Source of the DNA: Dallia pectoralis
Lineage: Eukaryota > Chordata > Actinopteri > Esociformes > Umbridae
Direction: 5' to 3'
Assembly (NCBI GenBank): GCA_029465975.1
Contig: CM055745.1
Span: 7,063,415 to 7,127,414 of the forward strand
Length of the DNA stretch: 64,000 nucleotides
The notes under the pieces were generated by a model. It was not told where the DNA came from, made no database searches, and worked only from the letters and a program-made list of their open reading frames with translations. This document shows positions 13,301-24,289 of the stretch, one piece after another. Both the position numbers and the translations under genes were made by a program. Position 1 is the first letter of the stretch. Each line of letters begins with the position of its first letter.

Positions 13301-14124
13301 CTCCCCGTCTCTCCACGGACCTCCACGTCGTCCTCCTTTCCCTTCCACAGCTCCCTCAGGGAGCCCACGACCCCTTTAAGCCCCGGGATCTCCCAGGCCT
13401 CCAGTAGATCCTCTTTCTCCATCTCCTCCACCAGGGTCTGGAAGGCTGGGTCCTGCACGCTTTCCACCCGGGCCCAGCCTCGGTACACCTGAGCCACGCA
13501 CCCAGAGCCCACAGGTTCCCGGCTCTCGAACACAAACAGACCCCTCCAGCCCTCACCGAAGGCACGCCGCAGACACTGCTTGGTGTGTGGCCAGGAGTGG
13601 GGCCGCACGCGAACGTGAAGCCGGGAGAAGCGATCGCAGAAGTCCCGGGAGAAGACGTCCCTGCGCGTGCAGGCCCACTGACCCAGTTTGATGAAGGTAG
13701 GGCCAGAGGTTTCAGTGACCCACAGCAGGACATCCAGCCACCGAGAAGCCCAGTGGGAGGAGATGATGGTCAGGGGATAGAACAGAAGTAACGGGCCAAA
13801 CTTCAGCAGTAACACCATGGCACGCAGACTGAGACGCAGGAAGAAGACCAACTTGTGCACCTGGACTTTGGCTACAGATTTCCTCTCAACAATCGGGATC
13901 AATTGGCTGGCCTCCTGGCACATAGCAACACAAGACGTGACGTTCGCTGCTCCCCAGTACAGCAGGGTGACTTTTGGTATCTGGGTCAACATCTGACCTC
14001 TTCTGGCGAGACATGATCGGAGGCTGGGTTTCAGCCGGACAAATAATGTACTTCCAGCTTTGTTGACACAGTATCGTACGTTTAAGACGAAGCTTCTGGC
14101 ACTCAATGCAGCAATAGAAGCCAT
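10173..14124 (-). CDS. adck2: ADCK2, UbiB/aarF-domain mitochondrial kinase-like protein
   Basis: A complete seven-exon gene; exon coordinates in transcript order are 14124-13237, 13081-12935, 12852-12724, 12457-12362, 12226-11978, 11490-11308 and 10310-10173. All introns are phase 0, and the exons give 609 codons plus TGA-type termination, close to the roughly 626 residues of human ADCK2. The protein belongs to the UbiB atypical kinase family linked to coenzyme Q and mitochondrial lipid metabolism. Features: Arg-rich, acid-poor N-terminus (1-45) typical of a mitochondrial presequence; hydrophobic segment about 91-121; family KxGQ motif (KLGQ, 146-149); GSGCVAQVY loop 206-214 in place of a P-loop; VAIK with Lys296; FEANN 350-354; catalytic HGDLHPGN 428-435; metal-binding LLDAG with Asp477. 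All key residues are present, so it looks functional. The upstream GTG at 14145 is not used as a start; the ATG at 14124 is the first in frame. Confidence 0.95.
10311..11054. other. ADCK2 intron 6
   Basis: Contains a transposon-derived repeat (see separate entry) and a repeat-like 5' stretch (10400-10570). No extra exon was recognised. Confidence 0.6.
10570..11000. mobile_element. Degraded Tc1-like DNA transposon fragment
   Basis: CACAACATAATGATGCCACC then ACCATGCTTCACAGTAGGTA, followed by CTTGGTCTCATCTGATCATG and CACTTCTTAATAATGCTCTG, are hallmark phrases of fish Tc1/mariner transposase genes read on the reverse strand. Frameshifts and deletions break any transposase frame. The assignment is by recognition of these phrases. 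Confidence 0.6.
11055..11336. repeat. 57-bp array repeating the ADCK2 exon 6 end and donor
   Basis: Five copies. On the minus strand each contains GTGTTTGGAGTGCTTATTAC then ACATAAG|GTATGT, which is the end of ADCK2 exon 6 (VFGVLITHK) plus its donor, followed by CTGGGGGTGGGCTTAACATCC. The true donor is the one nearest the rest of exon 6 (11308); the others lie in intron 6 near 11252, 11195, 11139 and 11082. Confidence 0.93.
11308..11490 (-). CDS. adck2: ADCK2 exon 6
   Basis: Acceptor TTTGTTTCAG|GGGGAACGG, donor CATAAG|GTATGT. It has 61 codons ([20 protein letters not shown] ... [10 protein letters not shown]) and matches the ADCK2 C-terminal helical region. Its last bases and donor are tandemly repeated downstream. 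Confidence 0.93.
11583..11948. repeat. 36-bp minisatellite in ADCK2 intron 5
   Basis: About ten copies of GGGTCTTTACCTGGGCCTCC then ACCTGGACCTCCCCCC. On the gene's strand every unit carries CCCAGGTAAAG and CCAGGTGGAG, donor-like words, and the array starts about 30 bp after the exon 5 donor (CAG|GTGAGA). The unit is a multiple of three, which explains the open frames on both strands. Confidence 0.93.
11978..12226 (-). CDS. adck2: ADCK2 exon 5 (catalytic loop and metal-binding motif)
   Basis: Acceptor GTGTGGCAG|GTGTTTG, donor CGACAG|GTGAGA, 83 codons. It encodes [19 protein letters not shown] and [20 protein letters not shown], which hold the catalytic Asp430, Asn435 and the metal-binding Asp477 of the UbiB fold. 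Confidence 0.95.
12362..12457 (-). CDS. adck2: ADCK2 exon 4
   Basis: 32 codons, starting [20 protein letters not shown] and ending GVETLLKM. Acceptor TTCCTGTCAG|GAGAGTG, donor AAAATG|GTGAGG. The acceptor and the first exon bases are repeated three more times upstream in intron 3; this copy is the only one that continues into an open exon. Confidence 0.9.
12441..12656. repeat. 56-58-bp array repeating the ADCK2 exon 4 acceptor
   Basis: Four copies of GAARTGGGTTCACTCTCCTG then ACAGGAAAAA...TTATTCAACATCTAGTAGATG. On the minus strand each begins with a T-rich tract and TTGTCAG|GAGAGTGAACCC-like acceptor (the third copy has CAG|CAGAGTG). The copy at 12441-12457 is the real exon start. Confidence 0.92.
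12724..12852 (-). CDS. adck2: ADCK2 exon 3
   Basis: Acceptor CTATTGCAG|ATCGAC, donor TTTGAG|GTGAGT (perfect consensus), 43 codons. It encodes [17 protein letters not shown] and [20 protein letters not shown], the conserved UbiB segment after the KxGQ region that contains the E-A-N motif. Confidence 0.94.
12935..13081 (-). CDS. adck2: ADCK2 exon 2
   Basis: Acceptor CGGATCCAG|GTTTTGC, donor CAAACAG|GTACGC, 49 codons ([17 protein letters not shown] ... [18 protein letters not shown]). It follows directly on the VAIK lysine encoded by exon 1. Confidence 0.94.
13237..14124 (-). CDS. adck2: ADCK2 exon 1 (N-terminal coding exon)
   Basis: 296 codons from ATG at 14124 ([16 protein letters not shown]) to VAIK at 13237, donor AAG|GTGGGT. 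It holds the likely mitochondrial presequence, a hydrophobic membrane segment, KLGQ, the GSGCVAQVY loop and the ATP-site lysine. Around residues 225-290 it has a charged, low-complexity linker where ADCK2 proteins vary in length. Confidence 0.95.
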
Positions 14125-14484
14125 GATGATAAATGACTGTAGCACTCAATGTTCAAAACAGACAGATGGACTTAAAAGGGATCTGCAACATCTAAGATAA
14201 AATTCCCTGCAATGTTGACTGAGCATAGTTTCTGTTGATGAAAAATTGCATAAACTGACGTCGTTTTCCTGATTAGCTGTGCATTGACACTGACTGATGT
14301 GACTGCAAAAAAATGAATTTTCAAACAAGTTAAATTAGCCACATATCATACTTTTTAACATACGTTATAAAAAATGCATATGTCAATACACATGTTGAAG
14401 TCAATATGCCTTTCTTACCCGGCTAACAAGCTGGAACATGTTTTAAGCCTACAATAATTAGCCGAATATCAATCCAAACAATTT

Positions 14485-14720
14485 GGTACGCATGCGCATT
14501 GTGTCAGAAACCTTACTCAGGGGGTTACCATGAAAACAAATTACCTTAAAGTGAGTGAGGAATGACACCAGCAAGAACTTGATTCAAAATCTAATACATG
14601 TTTCCTTAACATACATGTTTCCTAACATGCAACAGCCGAGAGCCTTAAGCTTAACCAGAGTGAGTCTTCATTGAAAATGTTCTCGCGATACAAACTCACT
14701 TCCGGGTGTTCACGTCACAA
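14485..14720. promoter_or_regulatory. Candidate TATA-less promoter between ADCK2 and DENND2A
   Basis: Motifs typical of vertebrate housekeeping promoters lie close together: GCATGCGCAT (NRF1-like) at 14490-14499, TCTCGCGATA at 14681-14690, CACTTCCGGG (ETS) at 14697-14706 and CACGTCAC (CRE-like) at 14711-14718. The nearest gene is ADCK2 (ATG at 14124, minus). NRF1 control would suit a nuclear gene for a mitochondrial protein. DENND2A starts on the other side, so the block could act in both directions. Confidence 0.5.
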
Positions 14721-16379
14721 AACAGTGGCCGAGTAATTAAAGCAAAAAATATACAACGGAAATAATAAACATAATAAAGATATGTGGTTTTCTGCATACA
14801 TAAAATAGCTTAATGTGTAAGAGAGGGATTATCGTTTTCCCGTAGTAATTGGCAAGTAGATGTGTTTCTGTAAAAAGAAAACGGTGAGATTGAGATATCC
14901 AAGAGAGGGAGACACAGGACAAGGTGAGACGTTTCACTGTGTTAGTTGTTCTATGTCTTTAGATCATAACCCCATTGACCAGCGTTCAAAGGTTAAGGGT
15001 CACGGAGAAATGTCCTTGTTCTCAAATAGAAAAACATTTTGGTCCATTGAAACAACATGAAATTGGTCAGAAATACAGTGTAGACATAATTCATGTTGTA
15101 AATGACTACGAATAGTAGGCTCGTTGACAGCAACCACAACCTCAGGCAATGTGATGGCCCGGGGGGGTGCTTTGATGGTGGTATAGTTGGAGATTTGTAC
15201 AAGGGGACTTAAAGAAACAAGGTAATCCCATCATTTGGCAGCATCGTGCCATTCAAAATCATTATTTCTTACCGTGTCAAGGACTACATTTCCAATCAAA
15301 ACTAATTTAATGTATGTTGTACTTGTAATGGTGAACAAATACATTCTGACCCCAAACTTTTGAATGCTAGTGGACATTTAAGTCATGGGCTTTATTGTTT
15401 TGAGAAGTAAAACATAATTGTTATTTTTATTCCCAATCATATGTTTGTCTCTGGACAAACATCCACCATTCAGTTGTATGAGAAGGGGGTGATCAAGAAA
15501 TTGGTTCCCCCATCCGTCCTTTTTTAAAATTCGGTCAGTGCTAGATAAACTAACATTTGTTGTACAGGGCAGATACATTTTTCCCAAGTCGGGTGACAAT
15601 TACAGTTGGTGGTCCAGTAGAACAAAAAGCAGCAGAAACAACAATAAATATCAAAGTAACAAGGTTCTAAAACTATCAGATCTGTACTGATGTTGATTTT
15701 CCATAGCAATGCCCGCCCATAATTACAGGAAATTAACCAATGCATTATTGCCATGCCATGTAGATGCAGATTTACCTGTAGCCACACAAGCACATGACAT
15801 TCCACACATGTTTCTGCTAGTTCTAGTGAGTGGTTTGCACGCTGGTCAGTCAATAACAAAATAATCTCAACAGAGATAAAGTCACTGGATGGCAGAACCA
15901 TCCACACTGTCTCCATCAGAGAGAGAAGTAGAGCCATTTAGAGCTTTTAATTGTCTCTCAGGGGCCGCACTTATTTATGTCTTCTGTTGCGTTGATAGTG
16001 GCCCCTTCCTGCTCCATTCCTCCTTTGAGCAGGACACTCTGTTCCCCCGGCAACCAGGGCTCCAATCGCCCAGCCAGCTGCAGATTAGTTCAGCAGTGGG
16101 GGGGGCGAGAGGAGGATCGGAAAAGAGAGGGAGGTGCTACAGCAGGGAGGAAGAGAGGGGGTCCGAGAGACGAAGGGGTGGGAAAAGTTTGAGAGAGAAA
16201 TAGAGGCAACGTCATTTAAAGAAAAGACATTCAGAGAGTGAGTATGTGTAGAGAGAAGACATTACTGAACACTTTTCGCAAAGCCTTAAGCCTCTTGTGA
16301 CTTGCCTTTTTTCAGACACGTTTTTTGAGACAGTTGGAGAATCTCTGTTGCAGCTTAGGAAGATATGCAGGGGGCTATG
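14721..16379. other. ADCK2-DENND2A interval with interspersed repeats
   Basis: Contains a stretch at 15045-15115 (ACATGAAATTGGTCAGAAAT then ACAGTGTAGACATAATTCAT) that I recognise as a common fish, especially salmonid, interspersed repeat. It also has an AAACTTTTGAATGCTAGTGG Tc1-end-like phrase at 15354-15373. A purine-rich GAGAGG segment follows at 16090-16250, where a DENND2A 5' UTR exon may lie. No protein-coding exon is recognised. Confidence 0.5.
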
Positions 16380-16414
16380 CTGAGAGAGAGAGAGGGATAT
16401 AGTGGTTTCTAGGC

Positions 16415-16792
16415 AGAGGTAGGAATGTTAAACCAGAGAGGGCTGTTTGTAGGCAGGGGTAGGGTGTTAAACCAGAGAGAGAGGGCTGTTTGTAGCCAGG
16501 GGTAGGGGTGTTAAACCAGAGAGAGAGGGCTGTTTGTAGCCAGTGGTAGGGGTGTTAAACCAGAGAGAGAGGGCTGTTTGTAGCCAGTGGTAGGGGTGTT
16601 AAACCAGAGAGAGAGGGCTGTTTGTAGCCAGGGGTAGGGGTGTTAAACTAGAGAGAGAGGGCTGTTTGTAGCCAGGGGTAGGGGTGTTAAACTAGAGAGA
16701 GAGGGCAGTTTGTAGCCAGGGGTAGGGGTGTTAAACTAGAGAGAGAGGGCAGTTTGTAGCCAGGGGTAGGGGTGTTAAATTAGAGAGAGAGG
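16415..16792. repeat. 44-bp minisatellite just upstream of the DENND2A first exon
   Basis: About nine copies of TTAAACCAGAGAGAGAGGGC then TGTTTGTAGCCAGGGGTAGGGGTG, directly preceding the ATG-containing exon at 16833. If transcription starts upstream, the array is 5' UTR sequence. Confidence 0.92.
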
Positions 16793-16832
16793 GGGGGGAG
16801 AAGGCAAGTTTGCTCCCTAGGAAATCATACCA

Positions 16833-16919
16833 ATGGATGCTGCTTTATCCAGTGTCAGATATCAGAAAATGAGAAACCACTGCAAGAGCACACCTACAGG
16901 GCTTACCCAGCTGAGAAAG
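16833..16919 (+). CDS. dennd2a: Possible DENND2A N-terminal exon
   Basis: An ATG in fair context (ACCAATGGA) opens 29 codons, MDAALSSVRYQKMRNHCK then STPTGLTQLRK, running to a strong donor GAGAAAG|GTAAGG in phase 0. The pattern MD...S...Q....HCK resembles, from memory, the N-terminus of the paralog DENND2C. Spliced directly to 44511 or 55573 it would meet a stop quickly, so it is either joined through an exon I did not find or acts as a 5' leader with an upstream ORF. Confidence 0.4.
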
Positions 16920-17439
16920 GTAAGGAAAGATTAACCATTACTCTGTGTGTGTTAAGTGTGTGGTTTGGTTTCATACTTCCTGTGAATCCCGGCTGGATTT
17001 CGCCGGGACTGGAACACCTTTTACGGGTATTTAGTGTGTGTTTCGTTTCAAGTGTATTTTGGATTTTCCACACTGGACGCGGCGTGTGTGTGTGGTTACA
17101 CATGCACGTGTGCAGCTCTGCTACATGTGCTTCTGTATATGTTTTTTCTGTGTGGTAGAACATACCGGAGACGTGTGTTTGTTTCTGCATTCTTACGGTC
17201 GGTTCCGGCTCCGGCTAAAGTGTGTTCGAACGCTGTTCGAACGCTGTCCGATGAATCATTCTGCTGCACTCGACCCATTATCCAGAACCATGTCAGAGAA
17301 CCCAGACGAACACAGACCGGTCCACTGACACCCATGCATAAGAGTCTTTTCAGCGGGTGTCAGCTTTCATCGTCTTATATATCAAATGAACAAAAAGGGC
17401 AGAGAGATGTTTTGGTTAAGACAAAGATAGTGGAGTAAA

Positions 17440-20060
17440 ATACCAGTCCAGCTCCTAGAGAGAGAGACAGGACCAGGATGGTGTAGATACCAGTCCAGCT
17501 CCTAGAGAGAGAGACAGGACCAGTGTCGTGTAGATACCAGTCCAGCTCCTAGAGAGAGAGACAGGACCAGTGTCGTGTAGATACCAGTCCAGCTCCTAGA
17601 GAGAGAGACAGGACCTGGCTGGTGTAGATACCAGTCCAGCTCCTAGAGAGAGAGACAGGACCAGGGTGGTGTAGATACCAGTCCAGCTCCTAGAGAGAGA
17701 GACAGGACCAGGCTGGTGTAGATACCAGTCCAGCTCCTAGAGAGAGAGACAGGACCAGGGTGGTGTAGATACCAGTCCAGCTCCTAGAGAGAGAGACAGG
17801 ACCAGGGTGGTGTAGATACCAGTCCAGCTCCTAGAGAGAGAGACAGGACCAGGGTGGTGTAGATACCAGTCCAGCTCCTAGAGAGAGAGACAGGACCAGG
17901 CTGGTGTAGATACCAGTCCAGCTCCTAGAGAGAGACAGGACCAGGCTGGTGTAGATACCAGTCCAGCTCCTAGAGAGAGAGACAGGACCAGGTGGTGTAG
18001 ATACCAGTCCAGCTCCTAGAGAGAGAGACAGGACCAGGTGGTGTAGATACCAGTCCAGCTCCTAGAGAGAGAGAGACAGGACCAGGCTGGTGTAGATACC
18101 AGTCCAGCTCCTAGAGAGAGAGACAGGACCAGGCTGGTGTAGATACCAGTCCAGCTCCTAGAGAGAGACAGACCAGGCAGGTCCACCAGGACCAGGCTGG
18201 TGTAGATACCAGTCCAGCTCCTAGAGAGAGAGACAGGACCAGGCTGGTGTAGATACCAGTCCAGCTCCTAGAGAGAGAGACAGGACCAGGCTGGTGTAGA
18301 TACCAGTCCAGCTCCTAGAGAGAGAGACAGGACCAGGCTGGTGTAGATACCAGTCCAGCTCCTAGAGAGAGAGACAGGACCAGGCTGGTGTAGATACCAG
18401 TCCAGCTCCTAGAGAGAGGAGTCCACAGGACCAGGCTGGTGTAGATACCAGTCCAGCTCCTAGAGAGAGAGACAGGACCAGGCTGGTGTAGATACCAGTC
18501 CAGCTCCTAGAGAGAGAGACAGGACCAGGCTGGTGTAGATACCAGTCCAGCTCCTAGAGAGAGAGACAGGACCAGGCTGGTGTAGATACCAGTCCAGCTC
18601 CTAGAGAGAGAGACAGGACCAGGCTGGTGTAGATACCAGTCCAGCTCCCAGTCCAGAGAGAGAGACAGGACCAGGCTGGTGTAGATACCAGTCCAGCTCC
18701 TAGAGAGAGAGACCAGGCTGGTGTAGATACCAGTCCAGCTCCTAGAGAGAGAGACAGGACCAGGGTGGTGTAGATACCAGTCCAGCTCCTAGAGAGAGAG
18801 ACAGGACCAGGGTGGTGTAGATACCAGTCCAGCTCCTAGAGAGAGAGACAGGACCAGGGTGGTGTAGATACCAGTCCAGCTCCTAGAGAGAGAGACAGGA
18901 CCAGGCTGGTGTAGATACCAGTCCAGCTCCTAGAGAGAGAGACAGGACCAGGGTGGTGTAGATACCAGTCCAGCTCCTAGAGAGAGAGACAGGACCAGGC
19001 TGGTGTAGATACCAGTCCAGCTCCTAGAGAGAGAGACAGGACCAGGCTGGTGGTGTAGATACCAGGCTGGTGTAGATACCAGTCCAGCTCCTAGAGAGAG
19101 AGACAGGACCAGGCTGGTGTAGATACCAGTCCAGCTCCTAGAGAGAGAGACAGGACCAGGCTGGTGTAGATACCAGTCCAGCTCCTAGAGAGAGAGACAG
19201 GACCAGGGTGGTGTAGATACCAGTCCAGCTCCTAGAGAGAGAGACAGGACCAGGCTGGTGTAGATACCAGTCCAGCTCCTAGAGAGAGAGACAGGACCAG
19301 GCTGGTGTAGATACCAGTCCAGCTCCTAGAGAGAGAGACAGGACCAGGGTGGTGTAGATACCAGTCCAGCTCCTAGAGAGAGAGACAGGACCAGGCTGGT
19401 GTAGATACCAGTCCAGCTCCTAGAGAGAGACAGGACCAGGCTGGTGTAGATACCAGTCCAGCTCCTAGAGAGAGAGACAGGACCAGGGTGGTGTAGATAC
19501 CAGTCCAGCTCCTAGAGAGAGAGACAGGACCAGGCTGGTGTAGATACCAGTCCAGCTCCTAGAGAGAGAGACAGGACCAGGGTGGTGTAGATACCAGTCC
19601 AGCTCCTAGAGAGAGAGACAGGACCAGGGTGGTGTAGATACCAGTCCAGCTCCTAGAGAGAGAGACAGGACCAGGCTGGTGTAGATACCAGTCCAGCTCC
19701 TAGAGAGAGAGACAGGACCAGGGTGGTGTAGATACCAGTCCAGCTCCTAGAGAGAGACAGGACCAGGCAGGACCAGAGAGAGAGACAGGACCAGGGTGGT
19801 GAGACAGGACCAGGGTGGTGTAGATACCAGTCCAGCTCCTAGAGAGAGAGACAGGACCAGGGTGGTGTAGATACCAGTCCAGCTCCTAGAGAGAGAGACA
19901 GGACCAGGGTGGTGTAGATACCAGTCCAGCTCCTAGAGAGAGAGACAGGACCAGGCTGGTGTAGATACCAGTCCAGCTCCTAGAGAGAGAGACAGGACCA
20001 GGCTGGTGTAGATACCAGTCCAGCTCCTAGAGAGAGAGACAGGACCAGGCTGGTGTAGAT
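17440..20060. repeat. 47-bp minisatellite array
   Basis: About 55 copies of GGTGTAGATACCAGTCCAGC then TCCTAGAGAGAGAGACAGGACCAGG(C/G)T. There are two main variants (GGCTGG and GGGTGG) and several internal deletions (18160, 18415, 18645, 19760). Confidence 0.95.
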
Positions 20061-21536
20061 CAGCTCGGTGAACAATGGCAGCTCTTTATCCGGCCAGAGC
20101 AGAGCCACCGTCCTCGTGTTGTTTGGGATTCAGGGGGGCAATAAGGAACGTCCCCGTGGGGCAGGGGGAACCCGGCCTGGGTAACTCACTCTCTCTAAGG
20201 AAGGACTCACTCCCTGGTGGCTTTCAATTAGAGCTGTGAAGGTCATCCATGGGTGACGGGTAAAAAATATATGATAATTAGATACTTTTATGATTATGAT
20301 TAAACGTAACAGGATATGTAAAGGACACTGATATCGAATAGATGATGCACTTCAGATGCTACCCGGTATCGTTTAACAGCCCGTCGCAGTCGAAACATTT
20401 CACTTTTGATTCGTTTAAAATGGCCTCGACCCGGTCCTCCGTGTTTCTTTGTTCCATTTGCGTCTCCATGTTCCCTAAGAAACAATAAGGTTTTGGCCTC
20501 CTAAACATGGCGTGGTTACTTGCTATTGTGGGTCCTTGTCAACTTTTTTTTGCGAGGGTCATTTGTTCTGCGGTGAAGCACTGTAGATCAACAATGAGAG
20601 ATGTGATGTCCGTATGGTTTCGTTTGTGGCACACATGAGAAGCCAAAAATCCTGCAGTGTGCCAGGGGCCCTGGCGGGGCCCCAAATCCTTCAGATTGTT
20701 TTTATCAGAAACTCTGACAGAGGCCTATTTGATGGGACGAGCTGTTCACAATCTACTGAGTGGCTGGAGAGCTAGCGTAATGATTTCCTCTGTAACGCTA
20801 GAATGCCGCTCTCTCCAGTTTGTTAGCTCGTACGCAAAGCAGACACGCGTACAGTTGCACGCAGGCGAAAAGTCACAAGACCTACAACTAAGGAAGGAAC
20901 ATACACGGTTTTGAATCCCCCTAGATGGTTGTAGAACATTTACTCAATATGGAGGGACACAGTGGACCGAGTCCAAAGCCCGCCGGACATGCGTAACTGC
21001 GTACCCAGTCACATTTGCATCTCAGCTCCTTTATGAAGCCGTGTGGTTTCAAGAGAAATGGATGTAAGTGGTTTAGATTTATCGCGTCGACAAGTAATCG
21101 AAGCAATACATCGTGTGACATAGTCAATAACCTGGGCAATCTGTCCCCTAAGTGTGTGTGCGTGTGTGTGTGTCTGTCTGTGTGCCATCTTTCCCGTTTA
21201 ACCAGAAGTCCTTTATTCTGAGCTTAGCGAAGCGACAGTAGGTCTTTGAGCAGGACCCGGCTATTGACAGTCGCTCTGCAGGACCTCCCCTGGACAGAGG
21301 ACTCCACAGGGGATCGCGGAAATGGGCTGCCACTGACATAGGACACCATAGACATCGGTTACCACGGCGACACGGCGGTCAGAATGTGTCCTGCTGTGTT
21401 AGTGAAGTTAGTGAATCCTTGGTGCGTCGTCTGAGAGGAGGGGCTGTCGTTAGTAAAGCCAATCGCACCTCCTCCTGACACACATACATGTACTGATGCC
21501 ATGCATACAAACACACCAAGCAACCGCCAGGAGACG
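20061..21536. other. DENND2A intron, unique sequence
   Basis: No exon, RNA gene or clear mobile element was recognised. Confidence 0.5.
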
Positions 21537-22496
21537 TGTGTCTTAATGACAAAGTGCTTTATTAAACATGTAGTCAGTTAAGTGTCTTAATGACAAAGTG
21601 CTTTAGTAAACATGTAGTCAGTTAAGTGTCTTAATGACAAAGTGCTTTAGTAAACATGTAGTCAGTTAAGTGGCTTAATGACAAAGTGCTTTATTAAACA
21701 TGTAGTCAGTTAAGTGTCTTAATGACAAAGTGCTTTAGTAAACATGTAGTCAGTTAAGTGTCTTAATGACAAAGTGCTTTATTAAACATGTAGTCAGTTA
21801 AGTGTCTTAATGACAAAGTGCTTTATTAAACATGTAGTCAGTTAAGTGTCTTAATGACAAAGTGCTTTAGTAAACATGTAGTCAGTTAAGTGTCTTAATG
21901 ACAAAGTGCTTTATTAAACATGTAGTCAGTTAAGTGTCTTAATGACAAAGTGCTTTATTAAACATGTAGTCAGTTAAGTGTCTTAATGACAAAGTGCTTT
22001 AGTAAACATGTAGTCAGTTAAGTGTCATAATGACAAAGTGCTTTATTAAACATGTAGTCAGTTAAGTGTCTTAATGACAAAGTGCTTTAGTAAACATGTA
22101 GTCAGTTAAGTGTCTTAATGACAAAGTGCTTTATTAAACATGTAGTCAGTTAAGTGTCTTAATGACAAAGTGCTTTATTAAACATGTAGTCAGTTAAGTG
22201 TCTTAATGACAAAGTGCTTTAGTAAACATGTAGTCAGTTAAGTGTCTTAATGACAAAGTGCTTTATTAAACATGTAGTCAGTTAAGTGTCTTAATGACAA
22301 AGTGCTTTATTAAACATGTAGTCAGTTAAGTGTCTTAATGACAAAGTGCTTTATTAAACATGTAGTCAGTTAAGTGTCTTAATGACAAAGTGCTTTAGTA
22401 AACATGTAGTCAGTTAAGTGTCTTAATGACAAAGTGCTTCATTAAACATGTAGTCAGTTAAGTGTCTTAATGACAAAGTGCTTTATTAAACATGCA
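21537..22496. repeat. 44-bp minisatellite array
   Basis: About 22 copies of GTGTCTTAATGACAAAGTGC then TTTA(G/T)TAAACATGTAGTCAGTTAA. The units with TTTAGT and TTTATT alternate in blocks. Confidence 0.95.
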
Positions 22497-24289
22497 ATTA
22501 GTTTAAGGACTGTAGAACACTGCCGTGAACATTTAAACAACACATTTTCAACAATTTCATAACTTGTTCTTTTGAATTATTTTTGTGTTGTTGGTTTAGC
22601 CATTTCTTCCTCTGTAGCATATATGCTCTGCATTGTCAGGTATTCTTCACATTGTGTCATGATAAGATGTCACAGACCCATCATTTACACACACAACCGC
22701 TTTAGTCTTATCCGCCACCACTGAGGCATGCATTTGTTAGTATGTAATGTACGTGTTTGGGCGCGGAGCTGGCCGGCCTAGTCAGAAGTTTGTTCCTGTG
22801 TGGCTACGCTGATCACACAGCTCATTAACTTTGACTGCAGGGACCGTGCTCTGCACAAGGCGTACGTAAATGGTTGAAAACTTGTGTCGGCTGCCATATT
22901 TCTTGTACAATTGAGGCATGGGTCTGACATTCGAAAGCGTAAAAGATAATGGCATAACGAGAGACTCCCACATTTCTTTGGGGGAGATAAGCCCTGAAGG
23001 CAGATGTGAATGTGATTGGTTGGCTCGATAGAGAGGGCGGTGCTTAGATCCCAGCTCGAAAGTCTCTGATGTAATGTTTAGATTTTAATGGTTAAGATAG
23101 GGGTTGAGGTTAGGTTTAGAGGAACGTTAAGATTATGATTCAGGCTAGGGGAAAACAATAAACTCGTTCAAATGTCTTCTTCAGGGAATCCAGCCTAGTT
23201 GACATTCCAGCTCCACCCTCTCCACTCAGTCAGCCAATCACTTTCTTTTCTGCAGCAGCGTCGCCTCTAATTAGTTGGACTCCCAGGTCGATCCAATAAA
23301 GCCAGAACTTCTAGACTACTGTGGGACTCTTTACTCAGGCAGGTGATGGAGTAAACAATGTAGTTTACAGGTTAGATGGGCTTTTTGACAGCATCATTAT
23401 CCGATATTGCAAAAGAAAACATTTTTTTTAGGTAATGACCACAATATATGTAGATTGCCACTTTCTATGATGCAGAAGCACTTCACGTTTGATGACTTTT
23501 CTACAACAAGATTTACGTAAAATGCCGCATAACTTTTTGTTTCAGTTAGGTTTTCTGTTAATTCCCTCTTGGCTTCAACTGTGTTTTGTTTCACTTAGGT
23601 TTTTCCTGTTTGACTTTTTTCTTGGCTTTGATTCACACTTGCCGGTCTTTGGGTGTGTGAGGTCAAAAGCGCCTGCTCTGCTGGGCTGAGGAGTTTTGTC
23701 TCCGGAAGCTCAGTTTCCCAAGCTCTCGCCTCGCACTAGTCCTCTGGGAGCAGACAGAGAATTATAAAAATCGGCTGAGGACAAGGGTGCGGAGTTGGGA
23801 TGGCATCTGGAACTCTGCTGGGATCTCTAGGGCGAATCCCCGGACTTTTGGGCAAAGACCGGAAGAGAAGTATGTGGCAACATTGGGAAAGATGATCGCT
23901 ACAGGGAGATCTAATTCAGTGCACTTTTCGTCAATACACATACAGGCGGTACTCTTCTGGGGTCCCAATTAAGCATCAAACAAATGACATCACCAACAGA
24001 TTTGCATACACTGTGCATAATGTAATCTCTAATGTACATTTGAAACAGTTCTACAAGCATTATGGATGCCCCAGTAGAAGATCAGCATTTGATATCTCCA
24101 ACTTTTCTTTGCCAGAGAGCTTTTGCTTGACCAATTTGCATGTTAGAACTTCCCTCATTGATACAACAGGAATAGTTAGGAAAAAGACTTTAGGTTACAC
24201 TCTACTGGTAACATACAGTACAATGTTAACCATGAACATAATACCTTCAGCAACCTTTACCAATAGCTGTTCGGAGTTTGTGATATTAC
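22497..24289. other. DENND2A intron, mostly unique
   Basis: No confirmed exon. A TATAAAA at 23764-23770 precedes a GC-richer stretch with an ATG at 23799 opening 32 codons; on its own this is weak (see findings). Confidence 0.45.

Noticed and set aside
14125..14145. Upstream start of ADCK2 at 14145
   Set aside because: The codon there is GTG; the first ATG in frame is at 14124.
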